This document shows, piece by piece, positions 1 to 11,887 of a stretch of DNA of 64,000 nt; the first letter of the stretch is position 1, and each line of letters starts with the position of its first letter. Origin of the DNA: Neelides folsomi. Lineage: Eukaryota > Arthropoda > Collembola > Neelipleona > Neelidae. The notes below the pieces were generated by a model. That model made no database searches and had not been told where the DNA came from. It was given only the letters and a program-made list of their open reading frames with translations. Position numbers and translations under genes: made by a program. Location: positions 1-64,000 of the forward strand of contig JAQGBZ010000177.1 of the NCBI GenBank assembly GCA_034687125.1, written 5' to 3'.

Positions 1-367
1 CTCTTTTGTGGGACGGCTTCAGATGAGGAGCCTTCGACATTTTCTTCCTTTTAATGATTGGAGAAGTTCGGATATATTGTCGGATAGTCGAAACAGATGC
101 GTTCAGTTGTAAATCAGCCTTGAGAATCGGTGCAGTCGTTGAAATATTGCTGATATTTCGGATAATGGCCAGTTTGTCTTGTGGAGAAAGCACAGGTCTT
201 CGTCCTCCTGCGTTATTAACTCGGTAGTTTTCTCCCAAATCCAAATAAGATTGAATTACATGACGAGATCTTTCCAAATTAAGCGAAATCTGCTTAATTG
301 AAAGCCCTTCATTCAGCAATCTGCCAATACGGCCACGTTCTTCGAGGCTCAGACGCTTCTGACTTCA
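1..367 (-). mobile_element. Tc1/Tc3-like transposase, N-terminal fragment cut by window edge
   Basis: The minus strand is open from about 367 to the window edge. It encodes a typical Tc1/Tc3 transposase DNA-binding region: KRLSLEERGRIGRLLNEG, then a helix-turn-helix (SIKQISLNLERSRHVIQSYL), a GGRRPVLSP linker of the GRP type, and a second helix-turn-helix (LKADLQLNASVSTIRQYI). The DDE catalytic domain would lie outside the window. No methionine sits directly before the conserved start; an in-frame TGA lies just upstream, so the 5' end looks decayed or is spliced. By family knowledge such proteins bind the terminal repeats and move the element by cut and paste into TA sites. I am sure of the family but not of whether the full copy is active. 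Confidence 0.8.
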
Positions 368-782
368 ATTGTTTTTATGGTCAATGAGAATCTTAATAGG
401 CTACATGCCGATATTTAAATTAGCCACATTAACTATCTAGGTTTAGTTTTATTGTGTTCCTATTCAATTGCTCGTTGGTGTAGGTAAGGTATTATGCGTA
501 AAAACATAATAAATAATTCATAATGCAGTAAAATTAAAAATAATAAATTCATTAATATATACTAAAAATATTTAACACTTTTGTTTTAATATTAACGTTA
601 TTAAAATCACGAATTGCATAAAATATCCTGCTACAAAGTTAATTCATTAAAAAATGGGAACTTAGTAATAAAATTATTTAATAATTTATTGTTAGATGAT
701 TACCGCTACCTAAGTTAAAATATAATTAGGCATAAAGTAAAAAGTCGGAATTAATTAGTATTTAATACTTATAATTAATAAT

Positions 783-878
783 GTGCCCCATAACAGGCAC
801 ATTTACCCACTTTAAAAGCTATTTTGTGCCTACATTGCTTTTAAAGTGGGTCCCTGATTTCAGGCACATTGTGGGCAC
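783..878. repeat. Nested palindrome (hairpin)
   Basis: Perfect 15-bp inverted arms at 805-819 and 837-851 (ACCCACTTTAAAAGC) surround a 17-base loop. Outside them GTGCCC at 783 pairs with GTGGGCAC at 871-878, and AGGCAC occurs on both sides. The whole can fold into a long stem. It may be a small foldback element; no target duplication was identified. The short open frame over it is a by-product. Confidence 0.6.
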
Positions 879-898
879 ATTGCTTTTACAAACTCATT

Positions 899-1606
899 CT
901 CTGATACTCATCTACGTGTTAGAAGACCACCCAATGAAAAATTTAAAGAAACAATTGCTCCATTTAGTTTAATAGCTTCATAAGATAACATTAAGCTACA
1001 ATACTATTGTAATATTTAATAATTTATGGTTTTATTCCAACATTCAAGTTTTAGTTTTATCAACTATTCACTCTTAATTTAGATTAAATAATTTGAATTC
1101 GTGTACAATAAATTAGGTAATTATTATATATTTCAATTGTTCATCTTCAATAAATTATATGTAGGTAATAACCTTAATACATAGTATATTATTACAACAT
1201 TTAACAAAATCTTCTCGGATATACTAGTGGAATAGACTTATCATATCCAGTCATATCCTATTTACCATAAGGGACGACTTCTATTGCATGGTATAAACAA
1301 ACTTCTTTAATTACCAGACCAGCATTAACAGATTTATTGCTATGTAGAATTTGCGCTTTATTTAGTGAATTAAATTTATCATTGTGATCATGTTATGTTA
1401 GAATAGGGACAATAATTAAATGTGTAAAGATGATTAGGAAATTGTAAAATTGAAATTTAGCGATTGACAAAATTAGAGTAGGTATTGTGATTGTGCTTAA
1501 ATGGATGTTAAAGTAATTATTATATCTTATAAAAAACTAAATGGAGCTATTGTTTCCTTAAATTTCGCATTGGGTGGCCTTCTAACACGTAGATGAGTAT
1601 TAGAAG
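899..1606. repeat. Inverted-repeat element, about 70-bp arms
   Basis: The segment 901-971 recurs in inverted orientation at about 1532-1603, with roughly one mismatch in ten; both arms share TCATCTACGTGTTAGAAG and CTCCATTTAGTTT. About 560 bases of AT-rich DNA without coding potential lie between. Weaker matching continues outward of each arm (GAGTTTGTA-like words), so the true ends are uncertain. This layout fits a non-autonomous DNA transposon or foldback element, with no transposase inside. Confidence 0.55.
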
Positions 1607-2219
1607 ATGATTATCAGTTTGTAGCTAAATTGGGTAGTCGCTACTAACTTGTATGTAAGTACTCTTTTGGATGTATAGAGTAGTTGGATTCCAGGTTGTA
1701 TGGTTATGTGGGTACTACTTTGAAACCAATATATGAACTCTATTGTATTAATTTATACAGTGAGTAGTTGAGTACTACCTTGGTCTGTAGTGTGTACCAA
1801 ATAGTAATTGCCGATAATGAGGTATATATGTGCAGCCATTGCCAAAACCTTATTATATACGACACAGATATTTATTTTTATTTATCTTATGTTTAAGTCC
1901 CCGAACATGATCGATTAGCTTTAAAAATTAAACGATAATTTGACCAAAACGCTACACACACAATGTAATATACTTTTGCTTAAATAATATGATTATACAA
2001 ACAGTTTAAATGAATAATTGTTTATCTTAAGTTTTGAATTGAATTTCTGGCATATTTATTTTATAAATTTATTTAAAAAAATATTTTAAGGTAGGTATGT
2101 TATAATGTTTCAATGGTATTACAAATAAACGGGAATCAGAATTCATTAGCATATAAATTTGAAAACGAATTAAAATTTTATATTTTACGAAATTTATTTT
2201 TATAAAAATAGGTTGCAAA
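1607..2219. other. AT-rich 5' flank of the first IR gene
   Basis: I see no reading frame, RNA gene or clear repeat here. It is the upstream flank of the receptor gene starting at 2220. Confidence 0.5.
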
Positions 2220-4553
2220 ATGAATTTAAGTAATCTAATTAATTATATTTTTTACTATTATCTTGTTTTAACAATTTATTTTGGAATTTTTTGTAGATGT
2301 TTAAAACTAAATAATAATTTTCAAACTTTTGACAAAAACAATTTTATAAAATCATCAAAAAATTTGATATCATTGAGTCAATGTGAAGTGCATTTAATAA
2401 AATGTTTTCTAACTTTTGATCAGAGCAAAGAAGACAATAATTTATTCCAACAATATGTATTATTTTATTCAATGTACCTGAAATCCCCAATGACCATTCA
2501 TTCGAATGAAATTGTTGAAAAGACAAATAATATTAAAATACATTACAATGGAGTCTTTGAAACTTTATATATTTTTAAAAAACATCGAGTTTGTAAAGCA
2601 ATTATTCTAATATCTAATTACATCGTAAAATACGATTTTCAATTTCTAAGTTTATTGGGATATCTCATTGGAATTCAATTATTCATTCCAATGTCAAAAT
2701 TAAATTTCATTGTAGTTGCATTTTCTGGAAACATAGATAAATTAACAGAAACTAATTTGTGGATTGATCAGTATTACAATACTCTCAATTATATGAAGGC
2801 AAACAGTATTAATTATCCAGCAGCTAATAGTTTCATTTATGCCATTTCTTTAAATAATGAAATCCCTTCTCAGATAAAGATTTTAAATCATTTCATAAAA
2901 TATTTATCATTGGAAAATACTTACAATTTAAGGATTAAATTTAGACATTTCATTTCGAATCTAAGGTTTGTGGTTGAAAGTGAAAAAGACATTTTAAGTA
3001 TTCAAGAAATGTCAAGTCATATATTTTCAAAATGTAATTTTAATGATTTTGAGGGGGCTGAACTTTCTGCCACTATATTTTTCGATAAAGCATTTGTTAA
3101 CACAGTAAAAAATCATTATACAAGATGTCAGATACTACACAAATTATCTCACATTACAGACTACGAAGATTGTTTGTTAATTACGATTGCACTGAAATAT
3201 AATTTTTCTGTACATAGTTTGCAATCAATAAATACCATAGAAATTCTAAATTATGGAATTAGTATTAGGGAATTATTAAATTTGATCATACATAATTCTT
3301 TAAAAAGTAATCGAACTTTATATATGCCTAGAAATAGCATTCATATACTTAATTCAAAACAATACACATTTACTAAATTTATTGATAAAAAAATGTATAA
3401 TAATTATTTAATGATATTCCTCCCATTTAAAATGACAGTTTGGATTTTAATCATTCTACTAGTAATCATAATAATATTATCATTTAAATACTATGATTCA
3501 AATGTTAAAACATTATATTATATATTCTTTTTATTGACTATATTTTTAGAACAAGGCCATTATTTAATATCAAAAATTCCCAAAAGCAATTTAAAAACTG
3601 TCATAGTAGTCGTTGTTATAGTTTTAATGGGATTTGTATTGAGTTCGGCTTATAAAGGAAAATTATTTTTATTGATTGTTTTTGACCCGTTGCCTAAATC
3701 AATTCAGACATTAGAAGCCTTAATAAACTACGAAACAGATGCTTTTGTATTCACATTTAGTCTTTCATATAGGTATAATGAATTTTTGGAATTTTATAAA
3801 AGGATATCAAATGGACAAAACTTGAATTTTTATGATAATTATTTTAAAACATTTTTCTCTTCTTTCATAACCGATTTTTTAACAAAAGACAATTCCTCGT
3901 ATAAAATAAACAAACTAAACGAGAATTTAAAACAAATAATTCACTTTACATTTGAAGGGTTGAGTGAAACTTTATTATCTATAAAGTTAAAAATGCCAGT
4001 TGTTACAAATAAGGGAAATATTAGTTTGGGAAATATGTTTTACATTTTAGATGATACTCAACAAGTATCAAATTTTGAAAATTATATCGAATACATTTAT
4101 CCCAGTAAATACTATATTGTAAAACAAGAAAATATTGAAACACGATATTCAACTAGAATTCATTTATTATATGGTTTAAATTCTAATTTGATTATTAAAT
4201 TTGACGATGCCTATTTAAGATTATTTCAATCTGGAATTTATGAAATGTGGAAAGAAGGTTCTAATGGTAAAATAGGAGTTTGGAAGGTGATTGAAGAAGA
4301 TTATATGAAATTTTAAAAGTGGAATAGAAAGGAATATGATAAAATAAATACATTTAAAAGTTTAATAAAACCCAAATTTAAATACAACCCAAAGCGTCTT
4401 GACGTCAAAAAAATATATATTTTTATAATAATTACATTATATTTATTACAATTTGGAATTTTGATTTTTACAATTGAAATATTTTGGCATAAATATTTGA
4501 AAAACATGCCATATTTTAATAAAAATAAAGTAATGAATTTTAAAACTAATTAA
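2220..4553 (+). pseudogene. Divergent ionotropic receptor with one in-frame TAA before the last membrane segment
   Basis: A single-exon member of the ionotropic receptor (IR) branch of glutamate-receptor-like channels, which act as chemosensory cation channels. It begins with a hydrophobic signal segment (residues 1-25) and a long extracellular part. M1 lies near FKMTVWILIILLVII, a pore-loop/M2-like stretch near YYIFFLLTIFLEQG, and M3 around VLMGFVLSSAYKGKLFLL. The S2 end has the family signature SGIYEMWKEG. At 4314-4316 a TAA interrupts the frame, yet the same frame stays open for 78 further codons to 4553. These begin KWNRKEYDKINTFKSL and contain the M4 helix, matching the intact receptors at 15506 and 21589 (KxNRxxxxxINTFKSL). 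Without M4 the channel should not assemble. So this is either a very young pseudogene, a readthrough gene, or a sequence error. No other break is seen. Confidence 0.85.
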
Positions 4554-6154
4554 AGCTTCATAGTATTAAAAATATGCAACGACATTTTTATTATTATGTT
4601 TAATTATTAACAAATTTTATATAATATGGCCTCATATGAGTTCAATCAGAATTATACAAAGTTAAAATATTTTTCTTGTTAATATACTTGAATAAAAATT
4701 GTTAGATTATATTAGATTATAATTGATAGATTTGTTTAAAAATGATCTACATCTCTGTTATCATAGATCCAAATAATTCAATTTTACATTTGACAAATCT
4801 CCAATATAATTTCTGAAACAATATTATATTAATCCAATAAAGTCATTACTTTATTAGGTTAATAAAAGAATAATTTAAATTCAATAAACCAATGTTATAT
4901 AAATATGAAATTACATTGAAATTCTGCATAATTGTAAATTTTGGTTAAAGCTTGAATTAGTTGAAGTACTTTTAGTAAAATGATTTGAATAAACGTTTTC
5001 AGTTTTCCTTATTTTATTTAATTCATTCAGTCAAAGATCTTGCTTGGTCTTTAAGTGGGCAGATAATTAAGCCGCTTTACTAAAAATATTTTTGCATATA
5101 ATACACTTGTGTTAAGTGCTTTTTTTCCTTATATGATTTTTCAAATTTAGAGAGTATGTAAATGACGTTTTGAACTTTGAACATTTAAAAGATTTTTCTT
5201 TTTTGTGCAGGATTTTTTATCACATGTGCACCAATATCAAAACCGAATCTACACCGAATTAGATAAATTTTTCGTTTTATCTAGTTTGTTTTTTGTCATT
5301 TAATTATTACATTATTGCATTAGTTTGAAATTACTTTAAAACATAATTTTTCAGATATTAGTTAATGTTTTGAATTCTTGCAAAATTTTAATATTTAAAA
5401 ATAATAGTGTGGAATCCACACTTGGATCTACAAGTGCAAATGTTTGGTTTCAACCCTTTTACATGTGTAAAAGTGTGGACAGCGATTTTACATGCAAAAT
5501 TTCCCAATGGATTTCTCTAACTTAAATTCCCGGTAAAAATGAGAAAGTGAAAACGAAGAGGTTAGGTCAACTCGGGTGAAAATGAAGGAAAATGAGAAAA
5601 CGATGAAAATTACGGACAAGTCAAAAAAATACTTCTTTACTCCATAAAAAATACACAATGACAATAAATTCATTTTTCCCAAACAAAGAAAACTCGCATA
5701 CAAATTTCTCATAATCACAACACAGAAACACAATTCACTTATTTAACATTTAAAATTAACATCAAAAGCTGATACATATATTATTCTACAGATGCATATA
5801 AATAAAAAAATTAAAATGTCAATTCAAATTATTAAAAGTCAAATAAATTACACCTAAAGTTGAAGTGGAAAAAAGGAATCAAATCATTCAACAAATGAAA
5901 CTTCTCACAGCATTTTGTCGTTTCTCATTTAAGTACATTAAGGGATATAATTAATTGTAGGTTTAGCAGTAAAAAACTTGTATAAGATTGCTAAATAAGA
6001 TATTAATTATTATTAAATGATTCTATAATTCCTTAAACACTATAGTTTTTAGATGACCTATGCACTCAAATTTTTGAACTAATTGTTCTTTCCTGTCCAC
6101 TTTCTGGCTGACTCACATTTAATGGCATGCTTTATAACAAAATTCGTAAGTCGT
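4554..6154. other. AT-rich intergenic stretch
   Basis: No supported gene. A minus-strand 81-codon frame near 5488-5733 has no recognisable features and is taken as chance. Confidence 0.5.
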
Positions 6155-6373
6155 TTAAGATCTTTTGTCCTGAGACCTTTTCAATTCTGCTATTTCTTCT
6201 CTAAGTGTCTTTTTTCTATTTTGTGTTCCTACTTTGTTCAATCCGACTTTAGTATTCAAAATGGCTCCCGATATTGGGGTTTTTCTTTGTCGAGTATTGT
6301 GTACTTTGGCAGGACCTTCCAAGCTTTCACTATTTGATTCCAGGAAATCCTGTCCGACATTATTTAAACATTA
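6155..6373 (-). CDS. Possible coding fragment, basic hydrophilic peptide, unknown
   Basis: On the minus strand a frame of about 70 codons ends at TAA 6155-6157. Its peptide is unusually coding-like for this AT-rich background: FLESNSESLEGPAKVHNT, then RKTPISGAILNTKVGLNK and a Lys/Glu-rich end KTLREEIAELKRSQDKRS. There is no methionine at its beginning in this frame; an ATG starting MSDRISW lies in a neighbouring frame at the same place. It could be an exon, a decayed gene piece or part of a transposon protein. I do not recognise the family. Confidence 0.25.
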
Positions 6374-7033
6374 ATAAATAATTCAATACATAAATTAAGA
6401 ATAAATGATTTAAAATTATTGAACTTTAAAATTCTCAACTCTATTTCATAAAGGAATAATTAAAACTTACGGCTAAGGGAAGAATTCATTACAATCGCCA
6501 TCTTTATTTTCTTAATAACTTGCATATTTAAACCTTTTGGCCCTATACCCGCTAGTGTATATATATAGTATGATTAGGGTTGTGTTCTAACTTCACATAC
6601 ATGAAATTTGAATGTATTGTTGCAAATTTGACAAATTTATAGTAAGTAAAGCATATTTTAAATAAGCTATTTAAATTGATTTGGCTATATCGAGCAATAC
6701 TATTATTGGTTATATTAACCTAACCTAACATAATATTCAGTATTATTTTTTATAAAATAAGTACATATTTCAATAATTTAATTTTTGTACCGTAGAAACC
6801 GTCGATATAATTTCCTTTGCCATTTTTGAACTGAGAGACAAGTTGTATCAGAGAATGAAGTCAAATGGGAGTTACGATGAGCCTTTGGGTGACAGTGTGA
6901 CACCTACACATCATATACAAATTTCGAGTACGTACTCGCTAGTACTTACTCAAGTACACGCGGCATCACTAGCCATATGTTTTAAAATAAGGAATAAACA
7001 ATTGATTCTAAATAATGTAATTTTTTTTGAAAG

Positions 7034-7460
7034 ATGAACAATGTCCTATTATAAAATTGCAGCTTAGCACATGCTTTAGTCTTGTAGAGATTTAAATTTG
7101 AATTTGTTGTGTATTAGGAATATGTTTAAATTCTCCTCGCTCCTATATTCCGCCTCGTCTTAGGAATTTCAACAAGATGAGATAGCCAAAATGACTGTTG
7201 GGCATCAGTACTAAATGTCCATTTATAAAATTTCAGTTTGATTTAGTCTTGAGGAGATTTAAATTTGTATTCTCTTTGTATTAGGTATACAATTAAATTC
7301 ACAGTGCTCCTATATTCCGCTCTAGAAATTTCAACAAAGTGTGATAGCGAAAATGATTGATTAGGATCAGAACTTATCCAATTTTAAAAATATAGCTTGT
7401 CACAGGATTTAGTCTCGAGGAATTTTAAATTTGTATATGCTGTGTATTATGTATAAATGA
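7034..7460. repeat. Diverged tandem repeat, about 167-bp period, 2.5 copies
   Basis: Units anchored on TTTAGTCT at 7075, 7242 and 7408 are about 166-167 bases apart. Each continues with a GAGGAGATTTAAATTTG-like word, a TGTATTAGG-like word, CTCCTATATTCCGC, then ATTTCAACAA and GATAGCxAAAATGA. The third unit is incomplete. The period is near the length of a nucleosome unit, as in many satellites. The copies differ by substitutions and small indels, so the array is old. Confidence 0.7.
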
Positions 7461-7782
7461 TGGGTCAGTTTTAGATGAGAAATCATACAAAGATAGCTTT
7501 ATTACGTACTTTAGAGCTAGTTAAGACATGGGTTTTAGTAGACACTAAATCCTGAACTTTGCTAAGTAAATTCAAAATTTCAAAATTCTAACATCAAGCT
7601 TGTGTGGTATGGTGCATTTATCGTATTGTTCACCTGGTCAAAATGTGGTGATCATAACCCATGTCACATATGCATATATGTATGGTATATAGTGTTCATC
7701 GTACGCTTTTTACATGATTTAATACGTCACGTGATTTGGATAGTTGAAATGGGTTAAAATTGACGCATGATTAATATAAGAA

Positions 7783-8060
7783 ACATGGTTCAACATGGTG
7801 CAACCCATGGTTCACATGGTGCAAAGTAGTTCGGTTTCCGTGTACATGGTTTACATGGAAAAAACCATGGTGTTTTATGGTTCAATTTTAAGAATTTTTT
7901 CATGGTTCGGTGACCCATGGTTCTGCATGGTTTTCCATGATGAAACCATGGTTCGTGGTTTCTGACATATGAAAATAACATTAAAAGAACCATGGTTCTG
8001 GGAAAAAAACAATGGTGCTGAATGGAAAACCATGGAAAACCCACGGTGGCCCATGGTTTG
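7783..8060. repeat. CATGG-palindrome-rich segment
   Basis: Some twenty CATGG/CCATG words in about 270 bases (AACATGGTTCAACATGGTGC, AAACCATGGTGT, AACCATGGTTCG and so on). Because CCATGG is self-complementary, reading frames open on both strands without coding. The same word richness marks the arms of the transposon at 17800-19125 and the small element at 27380-27529, so this is probably a related or decayed copy. I found no clean terminal repeats or target duplication. Confidence 0.55.
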
Positions 8061-8096
8061 CAGACTAGCCGAAACTCTAATACACAATATATGTTT

Positions 8097-8335
8097 ATCG
8101 GGTAGCTTGGAGATTATATGATAAAATTTGAATGTAGATGGCATCAGCAGACAGATTTTTCTATAAATCGGGTAGCTTGGCACTCGGAAGAAATCTGATC
8201 GGATGAAATATCAGTAAATCGGGTAGCTTGGGAGTCGGATAGTCGGCTAGCTTGGAGATTAGATAGGAAATGTAATGCATTTGAATATATGTCGGGTAGC
8301 TTGGAGGTCGGATAGTCGGCTAGTTTGGGGCTCGG
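8097..8335. repeat. Irregular array of TCGGSTAGCTTGG repeats
   Basis: Six copies of a TCGG(G/C)TAG(C/T)TTGG core occur at about 8098, 8168, 8219, 8244, 8291 and 8315 with unequal spacing (25 to 70 bases). Some are followed by AGTCGGATAG or GAGATTA. The pairs at 8219/8244 and 8291/8315 are a duplicated doublet. It is a minisatellite or the inner part of a transposon. Spacing and content do not fit a CRISPR array. Confidence 0.6.
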
Positions 8336-8957
8336 GTGTTGGGTCCCAGGGAGGTCCGTTTATTTTCGTTCTTTCCGGAAAAGTATTTGCCCAAAATCGT
8401 GAAATTCCGAATTCTTTGATTGAATACATATTTCTTGAAAATATGTCTGATAAAAAATTCCTTCTAAATGACCAGGTTCTCGTCAAAATGAAATTTGAAT
8501 CTATAGCTTTGTTTCTAATTATAACTGATTACTAGATCTTAAATTGTTGTTAAAATCTATATATTGATCAGCCATAGTAAAAACCGAATAATTAAATTTT
8601 GTAATTTGTTCAAATGAATTGGGAGCGTTCAAAGCACCGGTCCAAGAAACGCCATTATAATTAATTAATTATCTAACACATTTATTTAACAAATTGAGAT
8701 TGGGAAGAATTATTTTAAGTGTCCGAATTTGTAAACTTTTGTTATTGTGATTGACAACAAAAGTTGTTGAATTTTGTTATCTTCATGTTAAGTTTTTCAA
8801 TATTGAAAATTTGCGTCATTTGAACAAAAGACAATTTGGAGGAATTTTCATAATTTGAAGAATTTTGACATTTTGAATTTTGGCAATTTGGCGGAATTTG
8901 CGGAAGAAATTAAGGAAGAGAAATTTGCTCAATTTGAATTGAATCATTCGAAGGAAA

Positions 8958-11338
8958 ATGTTTTCATTAAAGAAGTTTTTCCATTTGGTTCCATTTCGGA
9001 CCTTCGCTTCCCATCAAATGCCCCAACGGTTGGCTCACATCCCACAAGCAGACGATCCGCCGTTCTTCGAAATGGTCGAATATTTCTTTCACAAAGCTGC
9101 ACAAATATCTGAACCCAAGTAAATTAACTAATTACAATCACAATAATTAAATTTTATAAACTTCTTAATTAGGTTTATTCCAAGATTCTTTACTTTAATT
9201 GTAATAGAACAAAACTCATTTAGTTGAATTTCACGATTATAATTAATTGATTATTTAAGGCTAATTGAAACAATGGGTATTCGAGGTAAAATAACACCTG
9301 AGAAGAAGCAAGAAAAAGCCACGGGAATTTTCAAACTTATGGAACCATGTCGATACATTTTGGAAACTTCCTTCCCTGTTAAAAGAGATACGGGAGCTTA
9401 CGAAATGATTTTGGGATATCGAGCACAACATTCAATGCATCGATTTCCAACTAAAGGAGGTTTAAAATTAATTAAATAACTTTTAATATTAACTAAAATC
9501 TTATAGTTGTCTCAAGTTAAATTTTAACTACTTAACAATATTTTAACTAATTATCAAAATTAATCAATTAATTACAATTTAAATTATTATTTAACAATAT
9601 AATAAATTGAAAACTCGAATCAAATTCAAATTAACCCACTAATCGATCATCGCATTATTTAGGCATCCGTTACAGCATGGACGTAAGTTTGGACGAAGTG
9701 AAAGCTCTGAGTGCACTCATGACCTACAAATGCGCCTGTGTCGACGTTCCCTTCGGCGGGGCAAAGGGCGGGATCAAAATTAACCCCAAAATGTATTCAC
9801 CACAAGAACTCGAGCGAATCACCCGCAGATTCGCAATTGAATTGGCCAAAAAAGGGTTCATTGGCCCAGGGGTCGACGTCCCGGCACCGGACATGAACAC
9901 CGGGGAAAGAGAAATGTCGTGGATTTACGACACTTATGTGACGACCATTGGACATCAAGACATCAATGCGGCCGCATGTGTCACGGGGAAACCAATCAAC
10001 CAGGGAGGAATTCATGGACGGACTTCTGCGACCGGACGAGGAGTTTTTTACGGTTTGGATAGTTTTGTCAATGAGAAGAAATATATGGACATGGTTGGAT
10101 TGCCATTAGGATGGGCAGGAAAAACTTACATTATTCAGGTAGTTAATTAATTAAGACTATTTCCTGCCAATAATTTAACATGGCACTATTTTCTGCCAAT
10201 ATTGTAACAAGACACTATTTTGTGACAATAGATTTAACAAGAGACTATTTCCTGCCAATAATTTTAAGGCTATTTCTTGCGAATTAATGTCTTTGTCGCA
10301 TTATTTAGGGCTTTGGCAATGTGGGAATGCATTCAGCGCGGTATTTAACTCGAGCTGGAGCGAAGATGCTTGGAGTGATTGAATTGGAAGGATCGATTTT
10401 TAATAAAGATGGAATTGACCCCGTGGAACTTCAAGAGTTCAAACTCCGAAACGGATCCATTATGGGATTTCGAAAGGCCCAAGCTGTCAATGCTAGAGAC
10501 AACATTCTTTTTGAAAAGTGTGACATTCTCATTCCTGCTGCGAGTGAAAAAGCAATTACGAAAGCTAATGCTGGGAATATTAATGATAAGGTTCATTAAA
10601 ATAATTAAAAATTAAATCAATTTAAATATTATCAGATCACTAATTCTGGATTTAGTTAATTAATTATTTCTAGATTTAATTAAAGGGCTAATTATTTAAT
10701 TAAAGGGTTAATAATTTAATTAAATTTCCAGATTATTGGCGAAGGAGCCAACGGCCCGACGACTCCCGCAGCCGACAAAATCCTAATGGATAAAAAGATT
10801 CTCGTCATTCCCGACATGTTTTTGAATGCTGGCGGAGTCACAGTTTCCTATTTCGAATGGCTCAAGAATCTCAACCATGTGAGCTACGGGAAATTGACAT
10901 TTAAATACGACCACGAATCCAATTACCAACTTCTCGCTTCGGTTCAAGAATCCCTTGAGAAAAAGTTTGGAAAGGAAAATGGCGGAATTCCAATTGTGCC
11001 TTCAGCGGAGTTTGCCAAAAGGATGGGAGGAGCTTCGGAGAAAGACATTGTCCATTCGGGACTTCACTACACGATGGAACGAAGTGCCAGAGTATTTAAA
11101 TTATTTAATTGTTATTAATTTTAATACCACTCATAATTTAATTAGGTTTTATTTTATCCTACTTTTAAAATATTATTATTTAATTTGATTTCTAATTGAA
11201 TTTATCAATTTGGTGATTTAGAACATCATGAAGACAGAAGCTGAATACAATCTTGGTTTTGATCTCCGAAGTGCCGCTTACGTTGTGTCCATTGAGAAAA
11301 TATTTAAAACTTATGAAGAAGCTGGGTTGACCATGTAA
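8958..11338 (+). CDS. Gdh: Glutamate dehydrogenase, mitochondrial (6 exons)
   Basis: Oxidative deamination of glutamate to 2-oxoglutarate and ammonia with NAD(P), in the mitochondrial matrix. Exons: 8958-9118, 9260-9459, 9663-10138, 10309-10590, 10732-11091 and 11222-11338. All junctions are GT-AG and in phase, giving 531 residues, close to animal GDH precursors. The N-terminus ([18 protein letters not shown]) is basic and hydrophobic, a plausible matrix presequence, followed by the family start [17 protein letters not shown]. Key motifs: the substrate-site [11 protein letters not shown] with the catalytic lysine, [16 protein letters not shown], the dinucleotide fold [24 protein letters not shown], and the C-terminal helix [17 protein letters not shown]. 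An antenna-like segment is present before the C-terminus, as in animals. The first ATG of this frame is chosen; a longer frame from 8855 is in another phase. The gene appears intact. Confidence 0.96.
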
Positions 11339-11887
11339 ATAAGAAATTCTTCATTTAACCATGATTTAATGAAATATACTTTTATAATTCATTTACATCA
11401 TTAGTTAACTATTTGCAATCATTATTTAGTAAATGCATTAAGGTTCATTATCATTATTACATTTTTTATTATAATTATGTAGGTAATTCACTTTGTAGTT
11501 TGTAGATATACGTCGCAGATTTTAGTTTATCAAAACAAGTAACTGTTTTTTGTTTCATACAATTCGCAGTGTTTAGTTCGTTGTTGAGAGTGGAATTTTT
11601 AGTTTAATCTTTTAGTCTTAGGTCAGTTTATAGTCTATCTGGTTTCCTTGTAAAATTCCTATTAAATTGTTCTATTTTTAAATATTTTATACTTAAAATT
11701 TAGTTTAGTCAATATCAAATTAAATGAATCGCTTAATTATGTTTAAAGCATTTTAATCTTTTAAATCACGTAATTCATATTTATTTTAACATGACTTAAA
11801 TCTCAAAATCAGTCGCTGACGTAAAATGGAATTAAGTAAAATGACGTAAAATGATTTTTGTCCAATATTGGTTAATTCGATCTAAAA
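11339..11887. other. Short intergenic spacer downstream of Gdh
   Basis: AT-rich, with no gene seen. It must hold the 3' end of Gdh and the promoter of the next gene. Confidence 0.5.

Noticed and set aside
781-972. 63-codon frame
   Set aside because: Covers a nested palindrome and the arm of an inverted repeat; no protein feature.
7790-8183. Overlapping 84- and 102-codon frames on the minus strand
   Set aside because: They lie in CCATGG palindromes, where both strands stay open by composition; no conserved motif.
8097-8335. CRISPR-like direct repeats
   Set aside because: Repeat spacing is irregular, repeats are short and degenerate, and the surroundings are clearly eukaryotic.
8855-9112. 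85-codon frame over the start of Gdh
   Set aside because: It is a different phase from the Gdh presequence and exon; the Gdh frame has the family sequence and correct splice site.
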